Below, piece after piece: positions 63,180 to 64,000 of a stretch of DNA of 64,000 nucleotides (position 1 is the stretch's first letter; each line of letters begins with the position of its first letter). This stretch comes from Dromaius novaehollandiae (Eukaryota > Chordata > Aves > Casuariiformes > Dromaiidae). A program made the position numbers and the translations under genes. Under the pieces are notes generated by a model. That model was not told the DNA's origin. It made no database searches and saw only the letters and a program-made list of their open reading frames with translations. The stretch is taken from the NCBI RefSeq assembly GCF_036370855.1, contig NC_088102.1, forward strand, positions 18,705,001 through 18,769,000, read 5' to 3'.

Positions 63180-63637
63180 CTCTGTTCTTCTGTTAGCACT
63201 GCCTTCCTCATCCTTCTTTTCTTCGGGCATGGGAGCAAGTGGGAAGCCTCCTTCACTGCTGTCCTCCTTTGAGTGACGCTTCCATGACCTTCTCACATCT
63301 TCCTCTGGACTACCGAAGTCATACTTGTGGGACCTGAATGCCATTTTCATGGACCTATCTGGGTCTTCCTCACTGTCATTTTCCTCCATGCGCTTCTTTG
63401 ACGTCAGCTGCTTGGCCAGCTCATCCATTTTATTCCATCTCTTGGAGTCTTCCCATTCCCTGGAGGATTCGTCTTCCATTTCCTCACTTTTGACATCCCT
63501 GGTCTGGAAGGTATCCTCCGCTGCTTGCATCACTTCATCCTCCAGACGATGCCTTCCTCCTTTCAGTCTGTGGGGTTGCTCTTCCTCCTCCTCTGAGCTC
63601 TGCTCATCTTTGCCAAATCCCAAAGCTTCTACATTAT
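63180..63637 (-). CDS. CHGA: CHGA penultimate coding exon (WE-14 and catestatin region)
   Basis: Encodes 152 full residues of chromogranin A, an acidic, calcium-binding secretory-granule protein and prohormone. In order from the exon start: an acidic stretch SSEEEEEQ (exon residues 13-20); the WE-14 homologue WNKMDELAKQLTSK (67-80) set between Lys-Arg and Lys-Arg sites; a catestatin-like segment from RSMKMAFRSHKYDF (94-114) ; further dibasic sites at 115-116, 119-120, 140-141 and 149-150; and the conserved EEKKDEEGSANRR near the end, which mammals share. The acceptor is 'ttttttcag', starting within a split Asp codon; the donor is 'GAG|gttggt'. The exon ends in phase 0, matching the last exon. 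N-terminal exons (signal peptide, vasostatin region) lie outside the window. Confidence 0.95.
63294..63356 (-). other. CHGA: Catestatin-like segment
   Basis: Twenty-one codons aligned with catestatin by the conserved RSMK..FR start. The first half keeps the cationic character, but the second half is GSPEEDV where mammals have an uncharged Gly-Pro-rich stretch. Boundaries are set by alignment to the human peptide, followed by an Arg-Arg site. Confidence 0.75.
63396..63437 (-). other. CHGA: WE-14-like peptide segment
   Basis: Fourteen codons, WNKMDELAKQLTSK, bounded on both sides by Lys-Arg. Human WE-14 is WSKMDQLAKELTAE between the same sites. Dibasic cleavage would release a peptide of the same length, so the processing logic is kept. 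Confidence 0.85.
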
Positions 63638-64000
63638 CTGAAAAAACATCAAACACAACAGTGAGAAGTTGTTTTAACCTGATTAGGTGCCACCTTTGAA
63701 CCAAGCCTTAGTTCTTTATTATAGAGGAAGCTAATGTGATTCAAAGTGGAGTTCCTGACTTAAGGTATTGTCAAAATTTTGGAAATAACTACTCTTATGT
63801 CAGTAATAGACACTGGGGCAGCAGTCAAAAAACACCTAGGAAGTTCAAGAAGCAGAAAGGAGTTATCCCAGAGTGCCATGAAAGCTGGAACTGGAGAGCA
63901 GGCAGCAAGGCAACTTCAGGGCCTGTGTTACCCAGGTGTGTATGTGCCCACACGGATGGGTGCTTGAGGGAGGTGAGGCCGAGGACGGGTCTGGGTGACT
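63638..64000 (-). other. CHGA: CHGA upstream intron, partial
   Basis: Sequence 5' of the penultimate exon on the - strand, running out of the window. No further CHGA exon is recognisable in these 363 bases. Confidence 0.8.

Noticed and set aside
1-64000. CRISPR arrays, bacterial operons, tRNA or rRNA genes, intact retroviral genes
   Set aside because: No regularly spaced repeats, no operon structure, no cloverleaf or rRNA sequence recognised, and no frame with polymerase or capsid motifs; the window is ordinary vertebrate intron and exon DNA.

Overview
The window is vertebrate nuclear DNA, with spliced exons, GT-AG introns, long non-coding stretches, interspersed-repeat relics and microsatellites. 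It holds the 3' part of one gene and the 3' end of a second, lying tail to tail. The 3' part of ITPK1 (inositol-tetrakisphosphate 1-kinase) is on the + strand and the 3' end of CHGA (chromogranin A) is on the - strand. The same two genes are neighbours in the same convergent arrangement on human chromosome 14q32. Short introns between the ITPK1 exons, CR1/L3-like LINE remnants and the diverged chromogranin sequence suggest a sauropsid, most likely a bird. That is inference; no sequence search was possible.

Layout. Positions 1-32775 are one intron of ITPK1 (its 5' end is outside the window). It holds a CR1-like LINE fragment, an imperfect inverted repeat, three C-runs and an old palindromic repeat; I recognised no exon in it. 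Six ITPK1 coding exons follow: 32776-32874, 34778-34818, 39746-39911, 42278-42345, 43836-43998 and 49596-49918. All introns are GT-AG and the reading frame is continuous across every junction. Together they encode 286 residues, matching human ITPK1 from about residue 122 to the end. The 3' UTR begins at 49919 and has several candidate poly(A) signals, the best at 52007 and 52421. The stretch from about 52.5 to 58.8 kb is intergenic or alternative 3' UTR and includes a CpG-rich block at 57.66-58.32 kb. CHGA occupies about 58.8-64.0 kb on the - strand: 3' UTR, last coding exon (59235-59318), a 3.86 kb intron with GC-rich sequence and a G-quadruplex-type repeat, and the large penultimate coding exon (63180-63637). 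The remaining exons lie beyond the right edge.

Function. ITPK1 is a cytosolic ATP-grasp kinase that feeds higher inositol phosphate synthesis. CHGA is an acidic granule protein of neuroendocrine cells and a prohormone for peptides such as catestatin and WE-14. The two share a chromosomal position, not a known pathway. I found no evidence of a novel multi-gene system. The most checkable oddities are the weak splice donor and intronic poly(A) hexamer after the CHGA penultimate exon, the altered catestatin region, the CpG-rich block between the two gene ends, and the long inverted repeat near 4.5 kb.
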